Positions 1 through 6,396 of a DNA stretch of 10,688 nt are shown here, piece by piece. The DNA is taken from the NCBI GenBank assembly GCA_041743835.1, contig JBGTLW010000393.1, positions 1-10,688 of the forward strand, written 5' to 3'. The notes beneath the pieces are model-generated. The model did not search any database, was not told the DNA's origin, and saw only the letters and a list, made by a program, of their open reading frames with translations. The number at the start of each line of letters is the position of its first letter. Position 1 is the first letter of the stretch. The DNA is from JBGTLW01 sp041743835. GTDB lineage: Bacteria; Planctomycetota; Phycisphaerae; Phycisphaerales; Phycisphaeraceae. The position numbers and the translations under genes were made by a program.

Positions 1-1605
1 ACGCGGGCGGCGCGGGACGGCCTGCGCGTCATCCTCGCGCAGCCGGGCCGGCATCTGGGCGGCCTGCTGAGCAATGGGATCATGCAATGGGACGCGGTGA
101 GCGATCACCGGCGATGCCCGTTGTTCGATGAGATCCTGCGACGGATCGAGACGCATTACCGCGAGACCTACGGCCCGGATTCACCCGAGCATCGGTCCTC
201 GCAGTTCCGCATCGACCGCCATCCGACGGGCTTGGTCGAGCCCCGCGTGGCGGAGCGCGTGCTGACCGACCTGGCGGTCGGCTCGGGGGCAATGGTCTGG
301 ACGGGCTGGGCGGTCGAGCAGGTCTCGCGTGTCGGCCGAGTTATCACCGAGGCGCGGCTGCGGGAGGTGGCGGGGAAGCGTTGCCGTGCGGTGCAGGCAA
401 GCGTTTTTATTGATGCGAGCTATGAAGCGGACCTGGCGGCGGTCGCCGGGGCGGACTACCGCGTGGGCCGAGAGGGTCACGATGAGCACGACGAGCCGCA
501 TGCAGGGCGGGTGTTCACGCGGCTGGAGCACGGCGTGGTCGCACCGCAGGAAGCCGTCGATGGCGTGTTTCGCATGCATCCCTATGCCAGCCGACTCGGC
601 GCGGTGGACCCGCAGAGCCCACGCATCGCTGACTGCGCCATCCAGGCCTACAACGATCGGCCCTGCCTCACGCGTGACTTGGCCAACCGCATCGACCTAG
701 ACCGCCCGCCCGATGGCTACGACGCCCACGCATACCGCCGGTACACCCGTCGCTACCTGTCGCACGGCGATCGCTTCGTGCTTAATCACAAGGCCACCTT
801 CAACGCGCCGATCCTGCCGGGCGAGAACTGGGGCTACCCCGACGGCTCGCGCGAGGTACGCGCGACGATTGCAAAGCGGCATCGTAGCTTCGCCTTGGGG
901 CTGATCTATTTTCTGCAGAACGACGCGAGCATCCCACGAGACCAGCGTGAGGCGCACCAGCAATGGGGCCTGCCCGCCGATGAGTTCGTGGACAACAGTC
1001 ATGTACCCTATGAGATCTACGTCCGGGAGACCCGCCGCATCGTTGGCCGCCATGTGCTGACCGAGAACGACCTGACCGCCACCCCAGGTAGCATACGGCC
1101 GCGATGCTTCGATGACAGCATTGGCTTCACAGATTGGTACATGGACAGCCATTCGTGCAGCCGCGACATCGGCACGTGGGGTCCCGGCGATGAGCACGCC
1201 GGTAGCGCAGACTTCCCCTACGACGGCAAACTGATTTTGACCGATCAGATGCGGCCGGGCCTGATCCCGTACCGCTGCATGCTGCCGATCGACATCGACA
1301 ACCTGCTGGTCCCGGTGTGTCTCTCAACGACGCATGTGGCGTGGGGTGCGGTGCGGCTGGAGCCGTGCTGGATTCACCTGGGCGAGGTCGCGGGCACTGC
1401 GGCGAGCTTGTCGATCAGCCAGCGAACAACCCCTGCCGCGCTGAGCGTCAGCACGCTGCAACAACGCTTACTATCCGATGGCGCGTCGATCGCGTTTTTC
1501 AACCAACATGTAGAGCTGCGCACTCATGTGCGGCGCGCCGAGATGGAAATGGCTGCGTGCCATGGTCATGCACGCAGCTACGACGCCGAACCCCCGGAAC
1601 CGTAA
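1..1605 (+). CDS. FAD-dependent oxidoreductase (FAD_oxidored family), 5' end outside window
   Basis: The reading frame is open from the first base and ends at TAA 1603-1605, so 534 codons are visible. The ATG at 82 is probably internal, because family-typical sequence precedes it (GGLLSNG at visible residues 20-26, usually just after the FAD-binding GxGxxG, which lies off the window). FIDASYEADLAAVAG (about 136-150) followed by VGRE is the hallmark of the FAD_oxidored (PF12831) group. Near the C-terminus, DNLLVPVCLSTTHVAWGAVRLEP (about 433-455) matches the family's second FAD-contacting segment. These proteins are flavin oxidoreductases, mostly of unknown substrate and often found in polysaccharide or sugar-acid loci of planctomycetes and relatives. 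The RraA-family gene starts 12 nt downstream, so the two are probably co-transcribed. Family assignment is firm; the substrate is unknown. Confidence 0.88.
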   Translation, partial: TRAARDGLRVILAQPGRHLGGLLSNGIMQWDAVSDHRRCPLFDEILRRIETHYRETYGPDSPEHRSSQFRIDRHPTGLVEPRVAERVLTDLAVGSGAMVWTGWAVEQVSRVGRVITEARLREVAGKRCRAVQASVFIDASYEADLAAVAGADYRVGREGHDEHDEPHAGRVFTRLEHGVVAPQEAVDGVFRMHPYASRLGAVDPQSPRIADCAIQAYNDRPCLTRDLANRIDLDRPPDGYDAHAYRRYTRRYLSHGDRFVLNHKATFNAPILPGENWGYPDGSREVRATIAKRHRSFALGLIYFLQNDASIPRDQREAHQQWGLPADEFVDNSHVPYEIYVRETRRIVGRHVLTENDLTATPGSIRPRCFDDSIGFTDWYMDSHSCSRDIGTWGPGDEHAGSADFPYDGKLILTDQMRPGLIPYRCMLPIDIDNLLVPVCLSTTHVAWGAVRLEPCWIHLGEVAGTAASLSISQRTTPAALSVSTLQQRLLSDGASIAFFNQHVELRTHVRRAEMEMAACHGHARSYDAEPPEP

Positions 1606-1617
1606 CCCAAGGACTAG

Positions 1618-2394
1618 ATGATGCCTACTTCAAACCCGTCCCCCAAACTACCCCTGCCCGACCTGCTCAAGCTCCGGCGCTGGAACACGCCGACGATTTA
1701 CAACGGGCTGGAGCAGTACACCAAGGCCGATCGCAAAGCGATCGTGAATGTCGAGGATGTGACCGACTTCATGCCGCACATGGGCGCAATGGTCGGCTAC
1801 GCGGTCACGCTGGTCATCGAGCCGGGCAATCCCGAGCATCCCAAACAGCAGCCCGACGCGTGGAAGGAATTGTTCCGCTACGTCGCGTCGATCGACGGGC
1901 CGAAGATCATGGTGTACCAGGACCTAGACAAGCCGTTCACTTACGGTGCGTGTCTGGGTGAAGTCAACGGCAGCATCTTCCGTCAGCTCGGTTGCGTCGG
2001 CGCGATCGTGGACGGAGCGTGCCGCGACCTGGATGAGTTGAGCTACACGGGTATGAAGGTGCTGGCGCGGCGGCTGGGGGTGAGCCATGCCTACGGCTCA
2101 CCTGTGCGGTGGGGCTGCGCGGTTGAGGCGTTTGGCATCCGGGTTAGGCCGGGCCAACTCATCCACGCCGACAAGCATGGCTTCCTCGTGGTGCCCGAGG
2201 GCGAGGAGGCGGGCCTGCTCGAGGCCACGCGTTTCATGGACGAGAACGAATGCAACACGTTGATCGCCGCGGCACGGTACACCGCGGGCACGCCGGCTCA
2301 GATCGCCGAAGCGGTCTGCCATGCCGCCGACCAATTCGGCGAAGCGTCGGCGGGACGATTCGGCCGCGGCGGCGAGTGGGGATCGGCGCAGTAA
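1618..2394 (+). CDS. RraA-family protein (HMG/CHA aldolase or oxaloacetate decarboxylase-like)
   Basis: The protein is 258 aa and belongs to the RraA / 4-hydroxy-4-methyl-2-oxoglutarate aldolase family. The diagnostic core is GEVNGSIFRQLGCVGAIVDG (114-133) followed by A-C-R136-D137. In characterised aldolases the equivalent Arg and Asp bind substrate pyruvate and the divalent metal. PGQLIHADKHGFLVVP (178-193) is the usual closing strand motif. Family members cleave or decarboxylate 2-oxo acids in the cytosol; RraA proper instead inhibits RNase E and lacks a complete active site. The intact RD pair favours an enzyme here. Starts at 1618 and 1621 are both possible: AAGGA at 1609-1613 lies 4 nt from the first ATG and 7 nt from the second, so 1621 is slightly better placed. 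The oxidoreductase directly upstream suggests joint catabolism of a sugar-acid or aromatic-derived acid. The exact reaction cannot be read from sequence. Confidence 0.9.
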   Translation: MMPTSNPSPKLPLPDLLKLRRWNTPTIYNGLEQYTKADRKAIVNVEDVTDFMPHMGAMVGYAVTLVIEPGNPEHPKQQPDAWKELFRYVASIDGPKIMVYQDLDKPFTYGACLGEVNGSIFRQLGCVGAIVDGACRDLDELSYTGMKVLARRLGVSHAYGSPVRWGCAVEAFGIRVRPGQLIHADKHGFLVVPEGEEAGLLEATRFMDENECNTLIAAARYTAGTPAQIAEAVCHAADQFGEASAGRFGRGGEWGSAQ

Positions 2395-2462
2395 CTGCGG
2401 ACCGTCCCGATACGGCCAAAACACTCGCGGGAACTGACCGCTGAACAGCCTCAAGAGCAACC

Positions 2463-2494
2463 AAAAAACCCACGGCTTTGGGCCGTGGGTTATT
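2463..2494. terminator. Hairpin terminator between convergent rraA-like gene and gnd
   Basis: CCCACGGC (2469-2476) and GCCGTGGG (2482-2489) form a perfect 8-bp stem with a 5-nt loop. Read on the minus strand, the stem is followed by six T (complement of A 2463-2468), a standard intrinsic terminator about 30 nt after the gnd stop. On the plus strand it is followed only by TTATT, so termination of the rraA-like transcript would be weaker. It probably works in both directions. Confidence 0.85.
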
Positions 2495-2518
2495 GATTGA
2501 GAGCTATGCCCGCGGGGT

Positions 2519-4063
2519 TTACATCTCAAGCTGCGGGCGGTCTGCGTGGGGCCAATCCACGTGGAAGAACTTGCCGCGGGGCTGGTCGATGCGCTCGTAG
2601 GTGTGGGCACCGAAATAGTCGCGCTGGGCCTGGAGCAGGTTGGCGGGGAGGACGGCCGAGCGGTAGCCGTCGTAGTACGCCAGGGCGCTGCCAAACGCGG
2701 GCGTGGGCACGCCGTGGAGCACCGCGAGGCTCACGACCTTGCGCCAGTTGTCCTGACAGCGGTGCAGCTCTTTCTTGAAGAACGGGTCGAGCATCAGGTT
2801 CTGCAACTCGGGGTTCTGCTCGTAGGCCTCGGTGATCTTCTGCAGGAACCGCGCCCGGATGATGCACCCGCCACGGAAAATCTTCGCGATCTCGCCGAAG
2901 TTCAGCTTCCAGTTGTACTCCTTCTGGGCCTCGGTCATGAGTTGGAAGCCCTGAGCGTACGCGCAGATCTTGGAGCTATACAGCGCATCGTGGATCGCAT
3001 CGACCAGCTTGCGCTTGCCCTTGATGGGCTTGACGTTCTGCGGCCCCTTGAGCTTCTTGCTTGCCGCCACGCGCTCGACCTTGATCGCGGACAGGCAGCG
3101 GGCGAACACAGCCTCGGCGATGGCGTTGGCGGGGATGCCCAGGTCCAGCGCGCTGGTGCTGGTCCACTTGCCCGTGCCCTTTTGCCCGGCCGTATCCAGC
3201 ACGCTATCCACAAGGAACTTGCGCGGGTTCGCGGGGTCACGCTGCTGAAGGATGTCGGTGGTGATCTCCACGAGGAACGAATCGAGCAGGCCCTTGTTCC
3301 ACTTGCCAAAGACCTTGCTCATCTCATCGGGCTTCATGCCCAGCAGTTGCTTCATCAACTGATAGGCTTCGCAGATGAGCTGCATGTCGATGTATTCGAT
3401 GCCGTTGTGGACCATCTTGATGTAATGGCCCGCGCCGTCGGCCCCGATGTGGGTGGTGCAGGGCACGCCGCCGGTGATGGGGACACCCTTCTTGTAATCT
3501 TCCATCGCCTTGCCGGTCTTGGGATCGACCTTCGCGGCGATCGCTTCCCAGATGGGCTTGAGGCTCTGCCAACCCTTGGCCGACCCGCCGGGCATGAGCG
3601 AAGGCCCGAAGCGTGCGCCAAGCTCACCGCCCGACACGCCGGACCCGATGAACTCAAAGCCCTGCGCAGCCAGCGCTTTCTCACGCCGGATGGTGGCGTT
3701 CCAGTTAGAGTTGCCGCCGTCGATGATGATGTCGCCGGATTCGAGGAACGGCAGCAGCCCCGCGATGGTCGCATCGACCGCGTCCCGGTCGTCGGGCAGC
3801 ACAGCGGTGGACTTGACCAGCAGGATGATCTTGCGCGGCCGCTTGATCGCCGCGACAAAGTCCTTGAGTTCCGCGAAGCCCGACACGCGGTTTGCGGACG
3901 GCTCGTTCGCGCGGCAGTCGGCGATGAAGGCCTCCATCGTCGCGGTGGTTCGGTTGAAGACCGCCACGTGGAAGCCGTGGTCCGCCATGTTGAGGACGAG
4001 GTTCTGGCCCATGACGGCCAGGCCGATCATGCCGATGTCGCAGGGTGTGTCGTGGCTAGTCAT
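2519..4063 (-). CDS. gnd: 6-phosphogluconate dehydrogenase, decarboxylating
   Basis: This enzyme oxidatively decarboxylates 6-phosphogluconate to ribulose 5-phosphate with reduction of NAD(P)+, in the cytosolic pentose phosphate pathway. From the chosen start (514 aa): the dinucleotide-binding GLAVMGQN (about 14-21), GGNSNW (116-121), VSGGELGARFGPSLMPGG (143-160), GHYIKMVHNGIEY (212-224) with catalytic Lys216, KGTGKWT (295-301), and near the C-terminus YFGAHTYER. All are canonical. The ATG at 4063 is preferred over the one at 4102 because homologues begin just before the D-I-G-x-I-G-L strand; GGA about 10 nt upstream could act as Shine-Dalgarno. The protein is longer than the usual 470-490 residues, largely because of an insertion of roughly 15 residues before the PCTTHIG segment (3463-3526). 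It lies 111 nt downstream of the dehydrogenase at 4175-5149 and is probably co-transcribed with it. Confidence 0.96.
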   Translation of the reverse strand: MTSHDTPCDIGMIGLAVMGQNLVLNMADHGFHVAVFNRTTATMEAFIADCRANEPSANRVSGFAELKDFVAAIKRPRKIILLVKSTAVLPDDRDAVDATIAGLLPFLESGDIIIDGGNSNWNATIRREKALAAQGFEFIGSGVSGGELGARFGPSLMPGGSAKGWQSLKPIWEAIAAKVDPKTGKAMEDYKKGVPITGGVPCTTHIGADGAGHYIKMVHNGIEYIDMQLICEAYQLMKQLLGMKPDEMSKVFGKWNKGLLDSFLVEITTDILQQRDPANPRKFLVDSVLDTAGQKGTGKWTSTSALDLGIPANAIAEAVFARCLSAIKVERVAASKKLKGPQNVKPIKGKRKLVDAIHDALYSSKICAYAQGFQLMTEAQKEYNWKLNFGEIAKIFRGGCIIRARFLQKITEAYEQNPELQNLMLDPFFKKELHRCQDNWRKVVSLAVLHGVPTPAFGSALAYYDGYRSAVLPANLLQAQRDYFGAHTYERIDQPRGKFFHVDWPHADRPQLEM

Positions 4064-4174
4064 CGTGTGTTTTCCGTGGAAGGGCGTGGGAGAAGTGCGC
4101 ATAGATTAACAGGCAATCCCCGGTTCGGGGAACTGGCCCCCGCGCGGGCGCACAACCACTCGGCGGCAAGTGGC

Positions 4175-5149
4175 TTAGAACTTGTTGGCTTGGATGTAGT
4201 CGCTGTCGCCCTTGAGGAAGTTGACGATGTTGAGCGTGGCGCGGACGGCCTGACGCTCGACGCTCTCGTTGGTCCGGCTGCCGACGTGGGGCGTCACGAG
4301 GATGTTGTCCACACCCTGGAAGGGGTGGGGCGTCTGCATCGGCTCGTGGGCCAGCACGTCCGTCCCGTAGCCGCCGACCTTCCCGCTCTTGCAGGCCGCG
4401 GCGATGTCCTCCTCGACGACCAGCATGCCCCGGGCGGTGTTGATGATGACGATGCCGTCTTTGCAGAGCTTGAGCCGCTCGGCGTTGATGAAGCCGCGGG
4501 TCTGGTCCGTCGCGGGGATGTGCAGGCTCAGGAAGTCCGCCTCCTTAAGCACCGCCTCGGGCGTCTCGCGGCGTTGGATGCCGTACTCCCTGCCAAAGTC
4601 ATCCTCCCAGTTCAGGTCGTAAGCGATCGGCTTCATGCCAAAGGCTATGCCCAGCTTGAGCACCTCTTTGCCGATGCGTCCGACGCCCAGCACACCCAGG
4701 GTCTTTCCCGCCAGCTCGCTGCCGGTCTTGCGCTTCCATTGCCCATCCTTCACCGACTTCATGTGGAACCAGAAGTGCTTGGCGCAGCCGATCATCAGGC
4801 CGAAGGCGTGCTCCGCGACGGTGGTGTGATTGACGCCGGGCGTGAAGAGCACGGGGACTTTCTTGCCGGTCGCGTGCTTGACATCGATGGAGTCGAGCCC
4901 GATGCCGTACTTGGCGATGACACGCAGCGGGGTTGCGGCCGCGAGCCCGGCATCGATCACCTTGGCGGTGATCTCATCATCCCCGTTGAGCAGGCCATCG
5001 AACCCCTTGTGGTCCGCGATGAGTTTGAGAACCTCGGCCTCGGGCAGTGGGCCACGGGCGCGGACGACCTCGAACCCGGACTTTTCGAGCAGGGCGTGGT
5101 GGTCGCCGGGGGTGTCCTGATAGCTGGTGGTGGTGAGGAGGATACGCAT
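4175..5149 (-). CDS. D-2-hydroxyacid dehydrogenase, phosphoglycerate dehydrogenase-like
   Basis: The protein is 324 aa and a member of the D-isomer-specific 2-hydroxyacid dehydrogenase family, which interconverts D-2-hydroxy acids and 2-oxo acids with NAD(H). The Rossmann motif GVGRIG is at 155-160, with an acidic residue (Asp178) ending the second strand, which favours NAD over NADP. Catalytic residues are Arg240 in NTARG, Glu269 in DVLAHEP and His288 in TPHVG. AKYGIGLDSID (79-89) is typical of SerA-like members. It lacks the C-terminal ACT and intervening domains of long PGDHs, so it may be a short-type SerA, or a glyoxylate/hydroxypyruvate or other sugar-acid reductase. The ATG at 5149 has AGGA only 3 nt upstream and GAAAGG further up. 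The leader is dyad-rich and a candidate promoter lies at 5316-5343. gnd follows downstream. The family is certain, the substrate is not. Confidence 0.92.
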   Translation of the reverse strand: MRILLTTTSYQDTPGDHHALLEKSGFEVVRARGPLPEAEVLKLIADHKGFDGLLNGDDEITAKVIDAGLAAATPLRVIAKYGIGLDSIDVKHATGKKVPVLFTPGVNHTTVAEHAFGLMIGCAKHFWFHMKSVKDGQWKRKTGSELAGKTLGVLGVGRIGKEVLKLGIAFGMKPIAYDLNWEDDFGREYGIQRRETPEAVLKEADFLSLHIPATDQTRGFINAERLKLCKDGIVIINTARGMLVVEEDIAAACKSGKVGGYGTDVLAHEPMQTPHPFQGVDNILVTPHVGSRTNESVERQAVRATLNIVNFLKGDSDYIQANKF

Positions 5150-5170
5150 GGGTCCTGGCGCCTTTCGGGG

Positions 5171-5244
5171 GTGATGATCGTGCGATCATGCGGCCCACCG
5201 GGTGCATCACGCGGGCACAGCCGGGGGCTTTTCATGTGATGCAC
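5171..5244 (-). promoter_or_regulatory. Dyad-rich leader upstream of the hydroxyacid dehydrogenase
   Basis: Two inverted repeats lie in the presumed 5' leader. The distal one is a perfect 9-bp dyad, GTGCATCAC (5202-5210) and GTGATGCAC (5236-5244), with 25 nt between. The proximal one is ATGATCG-TG-CGATCAT (5174-5189), about 24 nt before the start codon. GTGATG at 5171-5176 could pair instead with CATCAC at 5205-5210, disrupting both hairpins, so two alternative folds can be drawn. No known riboswitch or T-box signature was recognised. It could be an mRNA control element or one or more DNA operators. Confidence 0.4.
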
Positions 5245-5315
5245 GTCCCTCTAGACACCCTCGTGGCCATGCCGAGCATGACCGGGGCCGACGACCTCCG
5301 TGCGACAACAGCTTG

Positions 5316-5343
5316 ACAATATCGCGCCCCGGCGGGTTGTCAA
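5316..5343 (-). promoter_or_regulatory. Candidate sigma70-type promoter for the hydroxyacid dehydrogenase-gnd unit
   Basis: On the minus strand a perfect -35 TTGACA (5343-5338) is followed after 16 nt by TATTGT (5321-5316), which matches the -10 consensus at 4 of 6 positions. Transcription would start near 5309 and give a leader of about 160 nt. The -35 element is also one arm of the dyad TTGACAA/TTGTCAA (5313-5319 and 5337-5343), so the site may bind a dimeric regulator. The call rests on hexamer matches only. Confidence 0.4.
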
Positions 5344-5351
5344 ACCGGTGC

Positions 5352-5522
5352 TCACACACCCTTCTGCATGACCACCCACAGCGCGTGGATGACCGCGCCT
5401 AGGCCGAGCGTGAACACCAGCAGCAGGATGTTCAGCAGCAGGTGGAAGCCCACGCCCTCCTTGATAAGCACCGCAATCGGGGGCAGAAAGATCGCCAGCA
5501 AAATCATGACAAGTGGGCTCAT
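5352..5522 (-). CDS. YqaE/Pmp3-family small membrane protein
   Basis: The protein is 56 aa from the ATG at 5522 and nearly all hydrophobic. It shows the two membrane helices and the family signature: LLAIFLPPIAVLIKEG (about 8-23), then NILLLVFTLGLGAVIHALWV (about 30-49). Pmp3/YqaE (UPF0057) proteins sit in the plasma membrane and are linked to salt or membrane-potential stress in yeast and plants; their molecular activity is unresolved. AGGA about 9 nt before the ATG supports this start. The frame can be extended to 5621, but the added residues are polar, unlike the family, and would overlap the end of lolD. Same strand as lolD with a 79-nt gap, but a hairpin lies between, so it may have its own transcript. 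Confidence 0.85.
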   Translation of the reverse strand: MSPLVMILLAIFLPPIAVLIKEGVGFHLLLNILLLVFTLGLGAVIHALWVVMQKGV

Positions 5523-5542
5523 ATCATCGTTTCCTGTGTTGT

Positions 5543-5568
5543 GTGTGGCCTCGGATTGAGGACCACAC
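5543..5568. other. Stem-loop in the lolD to yqaE-like gap
   Basis: GTGTGG+CCTC (5543-5552) pairs with GAGG+CCACAC (5558-5568), with one bulged A at 5562 and a 5-nt loop. The stem is 10 bp. No T-tract follows on either strand, so it is not a classical intrinsic terminator. It might stabilise or process the lolD 3' end. Confidence 0.4.
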
Positions 5569-5601
5569 CTGCGTTGCTGCGGGGCAGCCGGTCCGTTCAT
5601 T

Positions 5602-6336
5602 CTATGCATCGAGTTTGCCACGCACGAGTGTCAGCCTTCGGTCAGCAGCCGCGGCGATGCGTTCGTCGTGCGTCACCATCACAATCGTCTGCCCCTCGTC
5701 GTGCAGCCCGCGGAACAGCTCCATGATCGATGAGCCTGTGTCTGCATCGAGATTGCCTGTCGGTTCGTCGGCAAGCAGCACGTCCGGCTGGTTGATCAAG
5801 GCCCGGGCGATGGCGACCCGCTGACGCTCGCCGCCCGAGAGCTTGGTCGGGCGGTGCTTCATGCGATCGGTCAGCCCGACCCGCTGCAAAAGTCCCTCCG
5901 CCCGTTGACGGATGGCCGACCTCTCGCTGAGATAGCCCAGCGTTGTGTACCGGACCATCGCACCGATGAGCACGTTCTCCAGCGCGCTCAGCTCAGGCAG
6001 CAGGTGGTAGAACTGAAACACAAGCCCCACATGCCGGCTGCGGTACAGGTCGAGTGCCCGGCCACGCAGCGCAAACACCGGCTCGCCACGGAAATCGACC
6101 CCGCCCCGGTCAGGGCGATCCAGCCCGCCCATCAGGTGCAGCAGCGTGCTCTTGCCCGAGCCCGATCGGCCGAGGATGGCCAACCACTCACTGGCCTGCA
6201 CCTCAAGGTCCACCCCGCGCAGGACCTGCAACGGCTGCCCGCCGATGCGGTAGCTCTTGTGCAGGTCGTTGACTGCGATGATTTTCGATTTCGCTCCGCG
6301 GACCTCCGATTTTCGATTTTCGATTTTCGATTCCAT
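5602..6336 (-). CDS. lolD: Lipoprotein-release ABC transporter ATP-binding protein LolD
   Basis: This is the ATPase of a LolCDE-type transporter, which extracts lipoproteins from the inner membrane. Visible motifs are Walker A GRSGSGKST, Q-loop FQFYHLLPELSALENV, signature LSGGERQRVAIARAL, Walker B VLLADEPTGNLD and H-loop MVTHD. The set is typical of the LolD/MacB/FtsE class. The permease gene directly upstream on the same strand fixes the LolD reading. An ATG at 6363 has no ribosome-binding site; GGGGAGG (6348-6354) serves ATG 6336 (11 nt from the GGAGG core) or GTG 6339 (8 nt). The first ~18 residues (SKIENRKSEVRGAKSK) are encoded by a tandem AAAATCG heptamer repeat and resemble no LolD N-terminus; conserved sequence begins only at IIAVNDLHKSYR. 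No ATG, GTG or TTG lies between, so the repeat seems to be translated. The start is less certain than the function. Confidence 0.92.
   Translation of the reverse strand: MESKIENRKSEVRGAKSKIIAVNDLHKSYRIGGQPLQVLRGVDLEVQASEWLAILGRSGSGKSTLLHLMGGLDRPDRGGVDFRGEPVFALRGRALDLYRSRHVGLVFQFYHLLPELSALENVLIGAMVRYTTLGYLSERSAIRQRAEGLLQRVGLTDRMKHRPTKLSGGERQRVAIARALINQPDVLLADEPTGNLDADTGSSIMELFRGLHDEGQTIVMVTHDERIAAAADRRLTLVRGKLDA
6280..6332. repeat. Tandem CGATTTT heptamer array inside the lolD 5' coding end
   Basis: CGATTTT is repeated head to tail about 3.7 times at 6307-6332, with degenerate copies at 6280-6293. On the coding strand this reads as AAAATCG units and encodes the S-K-I-E-N-R-K-S residues of the LolD N-terminus. 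An inverted copy lies beyond the start codon at 6362-6373. Similar AAAATCG/AAAATCC runs are, from memory, common intergenic repeats in planctomycete genomes; this was not searched. Confidence 0.8.
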
Positions 6337-6373
6337 CACGCGCGCACCCTCCCCGTGCTCCAATCGAAAATCG
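6321..6373 (-). promoter_or_regulatory. Inverted repeat enclosing the lolD ribosome-binding site and start
   Basis: CGATTTTCGATT (6321-6332) and AATCGAAAATCG (6362-6373) are perfect 12-bp inverted repeats. The 29-nt interval holds both the Shine-Dalgarno GGGGAGG (6348-6354) and the GTG/ATG start codons of lolD. Within that loop, GCAC and GTGC form a 4-bp stem whose 7-nt loop is exactly the Shine-Dalgarno. In lolD mRNA this would present the initiation site at the end of a stem. The pairing is seen in sequence; the function is inferred. Confidence 0.45.
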
Positions 6374-6396
6374 CCAATCGATCATCGACAATGACG

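Noticed and set aside
4064..4102. N-terminal extension of gnd to the ATG at 4102
   Set aside because: The added residues (MRTSPTPFHGKHT) precede the dinucleotide-binding strand where homologues begin, and no Shine-Dalgarno precedes 4102.
4118..4173. Small hairpins (CCCCG/CGGGG at 4118-4130; CCACT/AGTGG at 4156-4173) between the dehydrogenase and gnd
   Set aside because: The stems are only 5 bp in GC-rich DNA and have no T-tract, so they are not a credible terminator; the two genes are treated as co-transcribed.
2546..5239. Very long plus-strand open frame (897 codons) antisense to gnd and the dehydrogenase
   Set aside because: It spans two genes with clear minus-strand motifs plus their intergenic gap. 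High GC makes long antisense frames common, and its translation is Val/Leu/Asp/Gly-rich with no recognisable domain.
5240..5290. Possible 15-codon leader peptide (MLGMATRVSRGTCIT) in the dehydrogenase leader
   Set aside because: The nearest GGAGG is about 15 nt from its ATG, it shows no run of a regulatory amino acid, and short frames like this arise by chance.
6280..6373. Heptamer array considered as a CRISPR-like or transposon-end structure
   Set aside because: Units are 7 bp, contiguous and without spacers, and there is no transposase or target duplication. It is a simple tandem repeat.
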